From contig NZ_VCHQ01000040.1 of assembly GCF_005860775.1 (NCBI RefSeq), positions 1-35,884 on the forward strand: DNA of 35,884 nucleotides, in the 5' to 3' direction. The notes beneath the pieces were generated by a model, which saw only the letters and a program-made list of their open reading frames with translations, was not told the DNA's origin and searched no databases. The translations under genes were made by a program, and so were the position numbers. Below, in pieces: positions 8,334 through 15,927 of this stretch (position 1 is the stretch's first letter; the number at the start of each line of letters is the position of its first letter). The DNA comes from Klebsiella indica (lineage in GTDB: Bacteria > Pseudomonadota > Gammaproteobacteria > Enterobacterales > Enterobacteriaceae).

Positions 8334-9341
8334 ATGAAAAAAAGTCTCTGCGTATTACTTGCAGCGGGTGGCCTGTGGGTCAATACCAGCTTTGCCGAAA
8401 CACCCGCAGAAGTCCGCGTGGCATACAGCGGCGGTTCTCAGGTGCTGATGCTGGCAAAAGCCGATGGTTCTCTGGATAACGCTTTACACAGCAAGGTCAA
8501 ATGGGTGCAATTTGCGTCCGGTGCGGACGCGTTAAATTATTTTGCCAGTAACGCGATTGATATTGCCAATTTCGGCTCCAGCCCGGCAACGGCAGGCATT
8601 GTCAGAAAACTGCCGGTGGAGATTGTCGGTGTCTCCGGGGTGATTGCCAGCTACGAGCGTTTAATTGGTAAAGACGGCATTACCCGTATTAACGATATTG
8701 AAGGTAAACGCGTAGCCTATCCGCCAAACTCGACGGCGCAATATGCGCTTGAAGCCGCCATTAGCGTTAACCATCTCGATCGCAGCAAAATAACCTTATT
8801 GCCGCTGCGTCCGGCGGAAATGGTCGCCGCCTGGAAACGCGGCGATATCGACGCGGGCTATGTCTGGGCGCCGTTTGCTCAGGAGCTTGAAGCCTCAGGC
8901 GGGCATCAGGTATTTGCGACCAAAGATCTGCAAAAGGACGGCTACCTGATTTACAACAACTATGTGGTGCGTAAAGCCTTTGCTGAGCAGTATCCGCAAA
9001 CCGTCAGCGCGTTCCTGCGCGTTCATCAGGAAAAAGTTGATGAGTTTAAGAAAGACCCGGAACGGGCGGCGGCGATTGTGGCGAAAGAGGTGGGCGCGCC
9101 GGTGACGACTGCCGCGAATACGTTGGGTGGCCTGGAATATCCAACCCTGAAGCAGCAGGGGACGGCGGACTGGCTGGGTAATGGAACTCATACGACGGAT
9201 AGCGGTATTGGAAAAGCGCTGACAAAAACCGCTAACTTCCTGGCGGGGATTGGCGAGATCCGCAAACGTGATATTCCGGCGAACTGGGACAGCGCTATTA
9301 ACTCCCGCTATATCCGCGACGCGGCGGTAGCAGCGCAATGA
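8334..9341 (+). CDS. TauA-like periplasmic substrate-binding protein
   Basis: 335 residues with a signal peptide ending at TSFA (residue about 21). The mature protein shows TauA-type features: VRVAYSGGSQVLMLAKADG at the N-terminus, ASGADALNYFASNAIDIANFGSSPA in lobe 1, and RPAEMVAAWKRGDIDAGYVWAPF near the hinge. It would bind a sulfonate in the periplasm; linkage to the sulfo-lyase and racemase suggests cysteate or a relative. AGGA lies about 8 bases before the ATG. Its stop overlaps the permease start (ATGA), continuing the coupled operon. Confidence 0.87.
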   Translation: MKKSLCVLLAAGGLWVNTSFAETPAEVRVAYSGGSQVLMLAKADGSLDNALHSKVKWVQFASGADALNYFASNAIDIANFGSSPATAGIVRKLPVEIVGVSGVIASYERLIGKDGITRINDIEGKRVAYPPNSTAQYALEAAISVNHLDRSKITLLPLRPAEMVAAWKRGDIDAGYVWAPFAQELEASGGHQVFATKDLQKDGYLIYNNYVVRKAFAEQYPQTVSAFLRVHQEKVDEFKKDPERAAAIVAKEVGAPVTTAANTLGGLEYPTLKQQGTADWLGNGTHTTDSGIGKALTKTANFLAGIGEIRKRDIPANWDSAINSRYIRDAAVAAQ

Positions 9342-10108
9342 GATTGAGTTATCGCATTGCCATCAGCGTCGTCTCGGTGGCTGTTTTCTTTAGTATCTGG
9401 CAAGTGGCGACGATGCGGCAGTGGGTGGACCCGCTGCTGCTGCCGTCGCTGCAGGATATCGGACTGACAACCGAAGAGTTGTTGGCTGATGGTTATCGTC
9501 AGGTGCCGTTGTGGGAGCATGTCGCAGTCAGCCTGGCCCGGGCCCTAAGCGCTTTTTCTGTGGCAATTATCATCGGCATCCCCCTGGGGTTGCTGATGGG
9601 GTTGTCGGAAGGTCTGGCGGCGGTACTGAATCCGTTCGTGCAGTTTTTGCGCCCGCTACCCAAGATTGCGCTTATTCCGCTGGCGGTCGTCTGGCTGGGG
9701 ATCGGTGAGGCGTCGAAGTTCTTTCTGATCTTCATCGCCACTTTCCTGAGCGTGGTCGTGGGGGCATCTGCTGCGGTCGATCGTATTGGTCGCTCGCGCA
9801 TTCGTGTGGCGCAAACGCTCGGCGCGTCGCGTAAACAGATTTTTCTGCGCGTGGTGTTGCCGGATGCGCTGCCGGAACTGTTTACCACCGTCAGGTTGTC
9901 GATAGGGATCGGCTGGACATCGCTCATCGCAGCGGAAATGGTGGCGGCCAGTTCGGGCCTCGGCTGGATGGTGATTAACGCCAGCTCGTATCTGCGAACC
10001 GATATCGTGATGCTGGGGATTCTGCTGCTCGGCGGTATCGGCTATTTACTGGATTTATTGCTGCTGGGGCTGCAACGCTTTTTTGTGCCCTGGGCGGGGA
10101 AAGAGTAA
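9338..10108 (+). CDS. TauC-like ABC transporter permease
   Basis: 256 residues with about six hydrophobic segments. The EAA-loop region is RVAQTLGASRKQIFLRVVLPDALPELFTTVRL-like, with the conserved G preceding it, and the helix IALIPLAVVWLGIGEASKFF is typical of SsuC/TauC. It forms the inner-membrane channel of the second sulfonate importer. Four-base overlap with the binding protein upstream and one-base overlap (TAATG) with the ATPase downstream indicate translational coupling. Confidence 0.88.
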   Translation: MRLSYRIAISVVSVAVFFSIWQVATMRQWVDPLLLPSLQDIGLTTEELLADGYRQVPLWEHVAVSLARALSAFSVAIIIGIPLGLLMGLSEGLAAVLNPFVQFLRPLPKIALIPLAVVWLGIGEASKFFLIFIATFLSVVVGASAAVDRIGRSRIRVAQTLGASRKQIFLRVVLPDALPELFTTVRLSIGIGWTSLIAAEMVAASSGLGWMVINASSYLRTDIVMLGILLLGGIGYLLDLLLLGLQRFFVPWAGKE

Positions 10109-10884
10109 TGAGTGCCATCACACTGGAAAACGTATCGCTCTCTTTTGCGGCAAAACCGCAGCCGTTCACGGTGCTGGACGATATCAGCCTGTCTCTGGAG
10201 AAAGGGGAATTTGTTGTTCTGTTGGGGCCGTCCGGCTGCGGGAAGTCCACGATCCTGAATCTGGTCGCCGGATTCAACAAGCCGGATCGCGGGCGCGTGG
10301 CGGCAGGCGGAAAGACAGTGAAGCTGCCAGGGCCGGACCGGGGAATGATCTTCCAGCAGCCAAACTTGTTTCCCTGGCTGTCGGTTCTGGAAAACGTCAC
10401 CTTTGGCCCACGGCTGGGGAAATACCACAAAGATGAGGTCAACGCCCAGGCGCTGGACTGGCTGACACGAGTAGGGCTGAAAGGCTTTGAACATCATGCG
10501 CCCTGGCAACTCTCCGGCGGGATGAAGCAGCGCGTGGCGCTGGCCCGCGCCTGGCTGCCGGAGCCGGAGGTGTTGCTACTCGATGAACCGTTCGGCGCGC
10601 TGGATGCGCAAACGCGTCTGATGATGCAGGAACTCCTGCGCGATGCCTGGCTTGCCACCGGCACCACGCTGCTGTTTGTGACTCACGACGTAGAAGAGGC
10701 GCTGTTCCTGGCCGATCGTATTCTGATTATGTCGGCAAAGCCCGGAAGAATCGTTGAAGAGGTCATCCTGCCTTTTGGCCGCGAACGCAATATCGAAACC
10801 CTGGCTGAACACCCGGCTTACAGTGGGATCAAACATCACGTATTGCACCGGGTGCGCCACGAGGCGAAGCGCCATTTAGGATGA
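10108..10884 (+). CDS. TauB-like ABC transporter ATPase
   Basis: 258 residues. Visible are Walker A (GPSGCGKST, residues 40-48), a Q-loop (MIFQQPNLFPWLSV), signature LSGGMKQRVALARAW, Walker B (VLLLDEPFGALD) and an H-loop (FVTHDVEEALFLADR). This is the ATPase subunit of the taurine/sulfonate importer family. It is the last gene of the operon that begins at 6588. A possible stem-loop lies 66 bases after the stop, but without a T-tract. Confidence 0.9.
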   Translation: MSAITLENVSLSFAAKPQPFTVLDDISLSLEKGEFVVLLGPSGCGKSTILNLVAGFNKPDRGRVAAGGKTVKLPGPDRGMIFQQPNLFPWLSVLENVTFGPRLGKYHKDEVNAQALDWLTRVGLKGFEHHAPWQLSGGMKQRVALARAWLPEPEVLLLDEPFGALDAQTRLMMQELLRDAWLATGTTLLFVTHDVEEALFLADRILIMSAKPGRIVEEVILPFGRERNIETLAEHPAYSGIKHHVLHRVRHEAKRHLG

Positions 10885-11119
10885 AAATACCGTCAGCGCT
10901 GTTTCTTAACCAGACAGTGTAATCAAGACAGTTGAGTCGTCAAAAGAAACGCTGGACAGAATGAGCGTCCAGCCACTGCTTTAGCCGATCAAACGGGATA
11001 TGTTTTGGTTCCGTCATTCGCGCATGCTTTAGCGGCGCTTTTCCATCATTACCTGTTACGGGACGGCGTACTGCGTCGTATGCGGCCCGGCCGCGCTTTT
11101 CGTTAACCCGGAGTTAACC

Positions 11120-11230
11120 ATGAGTCGCTTTGCGTTTTTATATTCCGCAGCCCTGCGACGTTTTCTGTTTCTTCTGACATTTGTTCTGCTACCTGCCACT
11201 TCGGTGTTCACTGTGGGTAACACACGCTGA
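11120..11230 (+). CDS. possible 36-residue hydrophobic peptide
   Basis: The ATG at 11120 is preceded by CCGGAGTTAACC, a good Shine-Dalgarno with about 6-base spacing. The product has a basic N-terminus (MSRFAFLYSAALRRF) and a hydrophobic stretch (LFLLTFVLLPATSVF), so it resembles a signal peptide or a small membrane peptide. It could be a genuine small protein, a leader peptide, or the 5' stump of a lost exported protein. I recognise no family. Confidence 0.35.
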   Translation: MSRFAFLYSAALRRFLFLLTFVLLPATSVFTVGNTR

Positions 11231-11338
11231 TGTTAGTCATGTTTGTTTCTGGCACAAAGCCACCTCCTTACCAGGAAATCTCCAGTTAGTTCACCTGCTA
11301 TGTATCAAACGCCCTGCATTTGAGACACCGTCTGAGTT

Positions 11339-11357
11339 GGTAATGATAATTATTTCC
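11339..11357 (+). promoter_or_regulatory. Fur box candidate
   Basis: GGTAATGATAATTATTTCC matches 15 of 19 positions of the Fur consensus GATAATGATAATCATTATC. It lies about 127-145 bases upstream of the YncE-like start. E. coli yncE is iron-regulated, which fits. A promoter overlapping this site would be repressed under iron sufficiency. Confidence 0.6.
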
Positions 11358-11483
11358 ATTATTATGGTATGTTGAATGATCTCATAACAAGACATACACC
11401 TCATCGCGGAAGATAAGACTCATCGCGTGGGGAAACCTGTAGCTGCGTTGAGATGCAGCATCAATACAATTTATGGAGATAAG

Positions 11484-12845
11484 ATGAGAAGAATTTCAGT
11501 CCGTTCAGTGCTGTTGGCCTCCGCTATTGTGATGTCAATCGCCACAACGGCATACGCCGATAGCAAATGGACAGCCGCCACCACTACCTTCCCTGGCAGT
11601 ATCCGTGCCGGGTCACGAGACGTTCCTGTTAAGCCCGGAGATAAAACGGTCATAACAATTAAGAAACTGCAGGCGGGCACGACCGTCACTATGCTGAATG
11701 GTGCGGAAGTCCTGACACCGAAACCGCTGACCGCCGACGAGAAGGGAAACCTGACTATTCCGCTAACCGTTCCGGCCTATGCGGCTACAGGCCTTCATCC
11801 ACTCACTGTTATCACGCAAAATCCCGCGAGCGTTTCCCAGGTCATGTTGAAATTGTCCCAAATTGTTCCCCCGAAAAACACTGAGGCTTTCAGGCTGCAA
11901 ACAACTCCCGTTGGTGAGCGGGCTTACCAGTCGGCAGTTTCGGCCGACGGGAAGCTGTTCGTGACCTCGGCACGCGGCCCGAATGATGGCAGCCGCCTGA
12001 TGAGACTGAACGCCGGAACGCTGGCTGTCGAAGCTGAGGCTACTCTGCCTAAAGATAAAAAGGGTGAGCAAATTGGTGTCTTCGGCGTCGGTATTGATAA
12101 TGTCCATCATCATGTCTGGACGACGAACACACTTGCCGAGACGGTGACCGTCTATGATGCAAAAACGCTTTCCGTGGTAAAAGTTTTTCCTGAGGGGTCG
12201 GTAGCACATCCACGTGATGTGGTTATTGATGAAGCCCACAATCGGGCTTATGTCAGCGCAGCGCTGACCGGTTTTATCGAGGTATATGATACCAAAACGC
12301 TGGAACATATCGGTCAGATGGAGTTCGTGGCGAACCGCGGCCGCGACCAGTTTTACAGTACAGATCTTGCCCTCGACAGTACCGGTGGGAAACTCTATGG
12401 CGTCAGCCGCGATACGCCCTGGGTAGGCTGGATTGATCTCAAAACGGGCAAGAGTACTACAGTGAAAGTACCTCAGGCGCAAGGCGCAACCGACATCGCT
12501 CGTGATCCGAAGACCGGTCGTCTTTACGTCGCTTCTCAGGAGACGAACAATGTCGTGGTTCTGAATGCGGACGGCAAAGTTCTCGCTGATACTTACATTG
12601 GTGCCGGGGGCGTATCTGTCATCTGGGATCCCGTGACGTCGCAGGTTTTCGCCGCCACGCGTGCAGGCGGAACCGTTGCTGTTCTGGACAAGGACGGTAA
12701 ACTGGTCGCTAATATCCCGATGGATGATACGCCAAACCACCTGACCGTGGGGCCTGATGGAGCCGTTTATCTGGTGTCTATGTATGGTACTACCGGGGAT
12801 AAAGCTCAAACAGGCTCGGTGACGAAAATCACCCCCAAAAAATAA
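11484..12845 (+). CDS. secreted YncE-like beta-propeller protein with an extra N-terminal domain
   Basis: 453 residues starting at ATG 11484, which has GGAGA 4 bases upstream; an in-frame GTG at 11427 is less likely. A Sec signal peptide ends at TAYA (residue about 25). Residues about 25-130 form a beta-rich, Ig-like segment absent from E. coli YncE (353 residues). From about 140 on come YVTN-type propeller repeats, for example VTVYDAKTLSVVKVF, HPRDVVIDEAHNRAYVS, IEVYDTKTLEHIG, ATDIARDPKTGRLYVAS and PNHLTVGPDGAVYLVS. The role of YncE is unclear; it is a periplasmic protein induced by iron limitation. A Fur box upstream supports the same control here. There is no TonB receptor partner next to it, unlike yncD-yncE in E. 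coli. Confidence 0.75.
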   Translation: MRRISVRSVLLASAIVMSIATTAYADSKWTAATTTFPGSIRAGSRDVPVKPGDKTVITIKKLQAGTTVTMLNGAEVLTPKPLTADEKGNLTIPLTVPAYAATGLHPLTVITQNPASVSQVMLKLSQIVPPKNTEAFRLQTTPVGERAYQSAVSADGKLFVTSARGPNDGSRLMRLNAGTLAVEAEATLPKDKKGEQIGVFGVGIDNVHHHVWTTNTLAETVTVYDAKTLSVVKVFPEGSVAHPRDVVIDEAHNRAYVSAALTGFIEVYDTKTLEHIGQMEFVANRGRDQFYSTDLALDSTGGKLYGVSRDTPWVGWIDLKTGKSTTVKVPQAQGATDIARDPKTGRLYVASQETNNVVVLNADGKVLADTYIGAGGVSVIWDPVTSQVFAATRAGGTVAVLDKDGKLVANIPMDDTPNHLTVGPDGAVYLVSMYGTTGDKAQTGSVTKITPKK

Positions 12846-12958
12846 CGGCTTTAATTCGCTACGTTATTCGCGGGCAGGTCAGCCTGGCATGATTATTATC
12901 CTTCAGCAGCTTATGGGAAGGGGTTGGGCTGAATCTGTTTATTCTGCTTTATTACAGA

Positions 12959-13006
12959 GGGCGTTGCGCCCGTCAGGCCCGGCAGGGCGGTTTTCAGCTG
13001 CCGGGC
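12959..13006. other. two consecutive stem-loops downstream of the YncE-like gene
   Basis: GGGCG-TTG-CGCCC (12959-12971) is followed by a perfect 9-bp stem GCCCGGCAG/CTGCCGGGC (12977-12985 and 12998-13006) with a 12-base loop containing TTTT. No T-tract follows, so this may be a factor-dependent end, an mRNA-stabilising structure or a REP-like element rather than a simple terminator. Confidence 0.35.
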
Positions 13007-13061
13007 ATGAAGTTGGCTATTTGGCTATATAGGACATCCACACTGACTCCTGGAGGATACT

Positions 13062-13304
13062 ATGCTTGAGCTTCGTCCTAATTGTGAATGCTGCGATCAA
13101 AATTTGCCGCCGGACTCAACAGAAGCTTATATCTGTTCATTCGAATGTACTTTTTGCATTGATTGCGTGACTCATCGGCTTAACGGATTTTGCCCAAACT
13201 GCGGGGGAGAATTGGTGCGGCGCCCAATACGGCCCGAAGCCTCGCTGCAACGACATCCTGCATCTACTTTGCGCCGTCATTCACATCTGATCCTACCCAC
13301 GTAA
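13062..13304 (+). CDS. DUF1272 cysteine-rich small protein, 3' end replaced by IS sequence
   Basis: 80 residues. The start MLELRPNCECCDQNLPP, the middle CSFECTFCIDC and the CPNCGGELVRRPIRP segment are characteristic of DUF1272, a probable zinc-binding protein of unknown function. GGAGG lies 5 bases before the ATG. Family members usually end shortly after the HPAST motif. Here the frame runs on across the edge of an IS3-family element at about 13288, so the last few residues (from about LILPT) come from the IS end and the native stop is lost. The zinc-binding core is intact and the protein may still function. Confidence 0.8.
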   Translation: MLELRPNCECCDQNLPPDSTEAYICSFECTFCIDCVTHRLNGFCPNCGGELVRRPIRPEASLQRHPASTLRRHSHLILPT

Positions 13305-14005
13305 TGTGGATACGCCCCTAAGCGAGGTTCTGGTTTTCAAACTGTTCCGGGCTGAGGCCGCCGCAGGCACTGTGACGGCGCCACCGATTGTAATCGCACT
13401 CGATATAATTAAACACCGTCGTTGACAGTTCGCATTATTTCCCAACTGATAACGCGTTCACCGTGGATGCATTCGACTTTCAGTGAGTGGAAGAAGCTTT
13501 CCGCACAGGCATTATCGTAACAGCACCCCTTCGCACTCATGCTCCCACGCAGGTTATGCCGCTTCAGGAGTGCCTGATAATCCGCTGAGCAGTACTGCCC
13601 GCCACGATCAGTGTGGACGATGACATCGTCCGGGCACTTACGCCGCCACAACGCCATCTGTAGCGCGTCGCAGGCCAACTGTGCCGTCATCCGTGCGTAA
13701 GTACGTAATGTCACCGGACCACTTCTGGTTCGGGCCGCTGGCGTAAAAATCCTGCTTCAGCAGGTTCTCCGACACCGGCAGGCCATGTTCGCGGTAACTG
13801 ACCGGGCTGAACTTCCGTGAATCTTTCGCTCGTAGTGCCTGACGACGCAGGCTGGCGGCTACGGTTTTCACGTTGAATCGGTAATCCTGAGCATGCAGTT
13901 CATCGGTCAGACGCGGTGCGCTGTAGCGCTGTTTTGCCCGGTGAAAAGCTTTGTGCACGACGCTGTCGCAACTCAGGAAACGCGCTGCGTACGCCGTGAA
14001 AATCA
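13288..14005 (-). mobile_element. IS3-group insertion sequence remnant
   Basis: The left edge TGATCCTACCCACGTAATG (13288-13306) looks like an IS3-group terminal repeat, followed directly by the tail of a leftward OrfB (reverse strand [18 protein letters not shown] just inside). OrfA, the start of OrfB and the other terminal repeat are missing. The right edge is fused to the mchC-like fragment near 14000. The remnant therefore marks a deletion that joined the DUF1272 gene to the microcin region. Confidence 0.8.
13319..14005 (-). pseudogene. IS3-group OrfB transposase, decayed
   Basis: The reverse strand reads SKQRY-like [16 protein letters not shown], then [18 protein letters not shown] and [21 protein letters not shown], then jumps to [43 protein letters not shown]. 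The residues normally between TYLRT and RMTAQL (about 30, containing WLYLAVVIDLWSR) are deleted. The deletion joint carries a short repeat-like GGATGACGGC, suggesting microhomology. A further frameshift near 13425 separates the C-terminal [13 protein letters not shown] part. The DDE residues survive in pieces, but the enzyme cannot be made. Confidence 0.8.
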
Positions 14006-14816
14006 AGCAACTGACCTTCCATATCGCAATTGGAAGGCGAGGTCATCATGATTAAATGACGGCTGCGACACCAGGCTATCTGAATCGCGAGGCGTTGCGC
14101 CAGTTCACAAAGTCCGTACAGGGCTCGTTCGTCCTGCGCCAGATCCATCCACTGCTCTTCATCAAACCTTACAGGACGTGGCAACATGGAAGGTGCTTCC
14201 GCGATCTGTTTTTCAACCCGCTTACAGTCCGTTTGCTGTGAGAGCATGGCGGCATGAGGCTGATAGTAGGGGGCACGACAAAAATGGGCAGGTCGCACCA
14301 CCGGTTCCCGCACCAGTATGACCCGACGGGTATGGGCCGTCAATGAAGCCAAAGGTATGCTGCTGATGAGGGCATTTTCAGTCAGCAATATCACCTTGTT
14401 CGGCACCGCGCCATACGGTAGCAGCTTAGCCATCACGCCACCCCAGATAGCTTCCAGCACCGCGCCAGCCAACGTCAGTTCACCATCGACCGTCGGGATC
14501 CCTTGCCGACCAGCGCATTGGCGCTGATACCCTTAACCTGCCAGCGTCCATCGAAGCCGCAGCGGGCGCCCCCACCGTTGCGTGAGATAGCTCCGCCGCC
14601 GTAACGCTCGGCATAAAATATTTTCTCATTGGTTAAAAGCGGGACGCAGGTATCAAAAACAGCATGCCGCTGCTTTTCTTCAATAAGATAATTTGTCGCC
14701 TGTTTCAGCTCCTCTCGTTGAGAGTCATCTAAATCATTACTCCAGAGTAGCCGGGTAGATACTTTTTTTGCGATGAAGGGGACCAGGCATTCGGTAAGTG
14801 TTATTAGACTATTCAT
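14000..14816 (-). pseudogene. microcin-maturation protein, MchC/MceJ-like, frameshifted and truncated
   Basis: Two reading frames on the reverse strand join near 14475-14510. The first gives MNSLITLTECLVPFIAKK through YGGGAISRNGGGARCG, FDGRWQVKGISANALVG; the second continues TVDGELTLAGAVLEAIWG, VMAKLLPYGAVPNKVILL, and so on to [11 protein letters not shown], where IS3 sequence begins. A one-base shift separates them. The GGGARCG...QVKG pattern followed by a helical segment ending in EAIWG resembles, as I recall it, MchC/MceJ of siderophore-microcin clusters (about 500 residues), so only the N-terminal half remains. The leftward order microcin, immunity, mchC-like fits such clusters. The family assignment is from memory and tentative. 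An upstream in-frame ATG at 14870 is an alternative start; neither has a strong ribosome-binding site. Confidence 0.5.
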
Positions 14817-15002
14817 TTTATTTTTATACGTGGCGATCGTAACACTGGCTACTGGCGATCTACTTCTCATACTTGCCGGATCGTAAACATAAAGGTATCC
14901 ATCTACAAAATATAAGCCTGTTGACTATCGAACGCTTGAGGTTATGCCTTGCGGTGGATACTGTGTATTAGAGAATTATCCAGTTAACAGGAAGATTTGA
15001 AA

Positions 15003-15191
15003 TCATTTATTCCTCATGAGAAGGATAAATCCAGCACCAAAAATTAATGTGGCAATAATTGCCTGAATAACGGGTTTTGTTAATCCCTGTCCTTTATCAA
15101 GATAAATGCTGATTGCTAATGTGATAATAAAAACAACCAGACTTGCCAGACTAATTCGTAGAAGTGTCACTCCACCAACATGTCGCACCAT
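15003..15191 (-). CDS. small two-TM membrane protein, probable microcin immunity protein
   Basis: 62 residues from ATG 15191: a short N-terminus (MVRHVGG), a first hydrophobic helix (LLRISLASLVVFIITLAISI), a loop YLDKGQGLTKP, and a second helix (VIQAIIATLIFGAGFILLM) ending in RNK. GGAGGA lies about 10 bases upstream, and the start overlaps the microcin gene by 41 bases in another frame, which would couple the two. A GTG at 15170 is an alternative start. Small two-helix inner-membrane proteins next to class II microcin genes, such as Cvi of colicin V, are immunity proteins. That role is inferred from size, topology and position. Confidence 0.65.
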   Translation of the reverse strand: MVRHVGGVTLLRISLASLVVFIITLAISIYLDKGQGLTKPVIQAIIATLIFGAGFILLMRNK

Positions 15192-15396
15192 ATCCAGCCG
15201 TTCCTCCAATTGTACCCATAAGCCCTCCGGCCACCCAACCCGGAACCGTTCCGATGACTGGCAACGTAGCATTACCAACTATCGTACCGCCAATTGCACC
15301 AGCAACTCCAACACTCACCGCAGCCTGTCCGAGGCCATTAAAGGTACATTCGGCACCGGCAATAGATTTTATTTCATCATGAACCAATTCTCTCAT
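15151..15396 (-). CDS. class II microcin precursor (candidate new microcin)
   Basis: 81 residues. The N-terminal MRELVHDEIKSIAGA closely follows the double-glycine-type leaders of class II microcins (for example MREITESQLRYISGA in microcin H47), predicting cleavage after G14-A15. The mature part of about 66 residues begins ECTFNGLG, is very glycine/alanine/valine rich (about 16 Gly), has no Lys or Arg, and ends CWWSDTSTN. The only two cysteines sit near its two ends and could form a disulfide. There is no serine-rich siderophore-acceptor tail like SGSGS, so it looks class IIa-like rather than IIb. AGGGA lies 6 bases before the ATG. An overlapping immunity candidate follows. No exporter (C39 peptidase ABC protein plus HlyD-type protein) is in the window. 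I do not recognise it as a named microcin. Confidence 0.75.
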   Translation of the reverse strand: MRELVHDEIKSIAGAECTFNGLGQAAVSVGVAGAIGGTIVGNATLPVIGTVPGWVAGGLMGTIGGTAGYGATCWWSDTSTN

Positions 15397-15502
15397 AAAT
15401 ATTCCCTGGGTTATTATTTTCTTTTCCTGTTTACAACCACTTTATAACACTTATTCAACATTCTACCGAAATCGCGACGCAGGATAATACGAACCAGAAC
15501 CA

Positions 15503-15739
15503 TCAGAACCATAGTTCAACGATGTCTGAGGTATTGCTGAATTCCTGATAATATCGCTTTACAGTGCGTAATATCCTAAAAAATCCTATGAGAGTAATAA
15601 ATAGTAGAGACACGAAAATAAAGTATAAACACGAACCTTTTTCATGTTTTTGTCTCAGTCCGGAAATAGAAACGAACAAATCACTTATATTCTTCAAAAG
15701 AGAATGGTTATCGTTTATTTTTTTGAGTGAGGTTGCCAT
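15503..15739 (-). CDS. hypothetical small membrane protein upstream of the microcin
   Basis: 78 residues: an amphipathic N-terminus (MATSLKKINDNHSLLKNISD), one strong transmembrane helix (CLYFIFVSLLFITLIGFFRIL) and a basic, polar tail (RTVKRYYQEFSN). I recognise no family and the ribosome-binding site is weak. It lies 106 bases upstream of the microcin gene on the same strand in AT-rich DNA. It could be an accessory, regulatory or second immunity protein of the microcin locus, or a chance frame. Confidence 0.4.
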   Translation of the reverse strand: MATSLKKINDNHSLLKNISDLFVSISGLRQKHEKGSCLYFIFVSLLFITLIGFFRILRTVKRYYQEFSNTSDIVELWF

Positions 15740-15927
15740 ACCAGCTACACGTAGTCAAGGGGTATTTTTATATAGATACAAGGCTTATGTAAGCACACCC
15801 GTTTTAGTCCCACGTACTTTTTGAGATATAGGGAGCATAAGTATTCATTTTGCTTATTGTTTTTATAATTTGATTTACTCTATACATATTTATAATTCCA
15901 TTAATAAAGTCAATTATTTTTATATAA
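15740..15927. other. AT-rich intergenic stretch upstream of the microcin locus
   Basis: Very AT-rich (for example 15841-15930) with no convincing gene. It would contain any promoter for the leftward microcin transcript and the flank of the possible integrase remnant that ends at 15928. I cannot place an attachment site. Confidence 0.4.

Larger units (their letters stand above)
10885..11483. other. intergenic region between the sulfonate operon and the YncE-like gene
   Basis: The 599 bases hold an inverted repeat GCTGGAC/GTCCAGC (10951-10957 and 10967-10973), a short GC hairpin GCGGCCCGGCCGC followed by GCTTTT (11082-11100) that could be a weak terminator, a 36-codon open frame at 11120-11230 with a good ribosome-binding site, and a strong Fur-box candidate at 11339-11357. 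I see no other gene. Confidence 0.5.

Noticed and set aside
10951-10973. Rho-independent terminator after the TauB-like gene
   Set aside because: The 7-bp stem is followed by CACTGCTTTAG, not a T-tract, so I list it only as an inverted repeat.
11763-12809. A 348-codon open frame antisense to the YncE-like gene
   Set aside because: The forward frame has a signal peptide, ribosome-binding site and propeller repeats. The antisense frame has no recognisable domain and follows from codon bias of the real gene.
12959-13006. CRISPR-like or REP repeat array
   Set aside because: There are only two different hairpins, with no repeated unit or spacers.
15564-15824. An 86-codon rightward frame antisense to the one-TM protein upstream of the microcin
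   Set aside because: No ribosome-binding site, no helix or motif pattern; probably a shadow.
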